From contig OZ022259.1 of the NCBI GenBank assembly GCA_963978905.1, positions 29,799,994 to 29,863,993 on the forward strand: DNA of 64,000 nt, in the 5' to 3' direction. The notes beneath the pieces were generated by a model, which saw only the letters and a program-made list of their open reading frames with translations, had not been told where the DNA came from and did not search any database. Below are positions 63,409 through 64,000 of the stretch, one piece after another (position 1 is the stretch's first letter; each line of letters starts with the position of its first letter). Made by a program: the position numbers and the translations under genes. This DNA comes from Trichostrongylus colubriformis (taxonomy: Eukaryota; Nematoda; Chromadorea; Rhabditida; Trichostrongylidae).

Positions 63409-64000
63409 CTATGTATAAGCTCTGCGGCTGATTTCACCCCGGTATTCCATTTGCGGTCAGCTAATTTGTGTTAGGGCTGTCTGACTTTCTGAACTTACTC
63501 CTTCTGTCACCCATCCAAATGGCTCTGCGATTAGGAGCGCAAGTTCGATTGATGGCATATCCATGGCCGCTTACCACTACGACTACACTGCTGTTTCAGA
63601 AGTCATAAAAATGGAACTACTGGTAATATTCAATAAAGAATGGCTTCAGTGAATGTGTCCCATTTATCTATTGATTTTTTCAGTCCTTACTTCGTCAACT
63701 AATCGCTACCTAAGGTTTACTGTAGACTGATAGCTAGTGGGGATCTTAATGGTAAAGTTTCAAAGAGGAAAGCTCCTCTGCCAAGTTTGAAGAAACTATC
63801 AGATTCTTGTGAAAACCTTGCATTCCTCTTTTCGAGGAATCCTTTCTGAGTTGTGGGTTAGTATGGATCAACTAAATAAACTGGGGTTTGCGGAATGATC
63901 ATTAGGTTTCTGGGGTGTAGAAAAATTTTTGCAACGTCTGTTTACTCTTTTATTCACGAATTCAAACAATACATAAACCATTTGTTTCTCTGATCATCCG
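63409..64000. other. Downstream flank, nothing identified
   Basis: AATAAA at about 63628 may be the original MTRFR polyadenylation signal, now about 1.1 kb from the stop because of the mariner. No other feature was recognised to the window end. Confidence 0.35.

Overview
This is animal (eukaryotic) nuclear DNA, most likely from a clade V (strongylid/hookworm-like) parasitic nematode. The genes are cut into short exons of about 60-200 bases with GT-AG introns and TTTCAG-type acceptors. Several start codons follow directly after an acceptor-like CAG, as expected for spliced-leader trans-splicing. Introns and spacers are packed with mariner copies, an RTE-type LINE, Penelope-like elements and many fold-back MITEs. 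The species call is an inference from style and repeat content.

The exon chains below were built by hand, with reading phase checked across most junctions. Left to right: (1) 1-15.4 kb: a Penelope-like retroelement (301-2599), then repeat-rich spacer with abutting MITEs, then the 3' exons of a plus-strand gene for a thioredoxin-fold/PDI-like protein (12.07-15.41 kb). (2) 15.4-20.8 kb: repeats only, including an orphan hammerhead-like motif. (3) 20.78-31.88 kb, minus strand: a complete BRE1/RNF20-type RING E3 ligase (rfp-1 in C. elegans) with about 23 exons and a degenerate mariner in one intron. (4) 32.6-50.5 kb, plus strand: three genes head to tail and probably an operon. They are a two-RRM RNA-binding protein, the tRNA (uracil-2'-O-)-methyltransferase TRMT44, and a full-length nicotinamide phosphoribosyltransferase (NAMPT). 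(5) 51.4-58 kb: nested repeats, a ~145-bp tandem array, a fold-back mariner and a second, strikingly palindromic Penelope-like element (56151-57952). (6) 58.7-62.55 kb, plus strand: a small mitochondrial GGQ release-factor-like protein (MTRFR/C12orf65 type), with a mariner inserted 2 bp after its stop codon.

The BRE1 and RRM genes are divergent around a ~770-bp spacer whose last ~130 bp is unusually GC-rich, a plausible bidirectional promoter. BRE1 acts in chromatin (H2B ubiquitination), the RRM protein in RNA binding, TRMT44 in tRNA modification, NAMPT in NAD salvage and MTRFR in rescue of mitochondrial translation. No shared pathway is evident beyond general gene expression and metabolism.

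The two most notable points are these. First, there is an intact NAMPT gene in a nematode; C. elegans lacks NAMPT and salvages nicotinamide through the nicotinamidase PNC-1. Second, two Penelope-like elements share one architecture: target-site duplication, an inverted copy of the element's own 3' end, a 5'-truncated body, the 3' end, and a short extra tail. Their ends carry hammerhead-ribozyme-like motifs whose stems I and II covary between the two elements and a third, degenerate copy.
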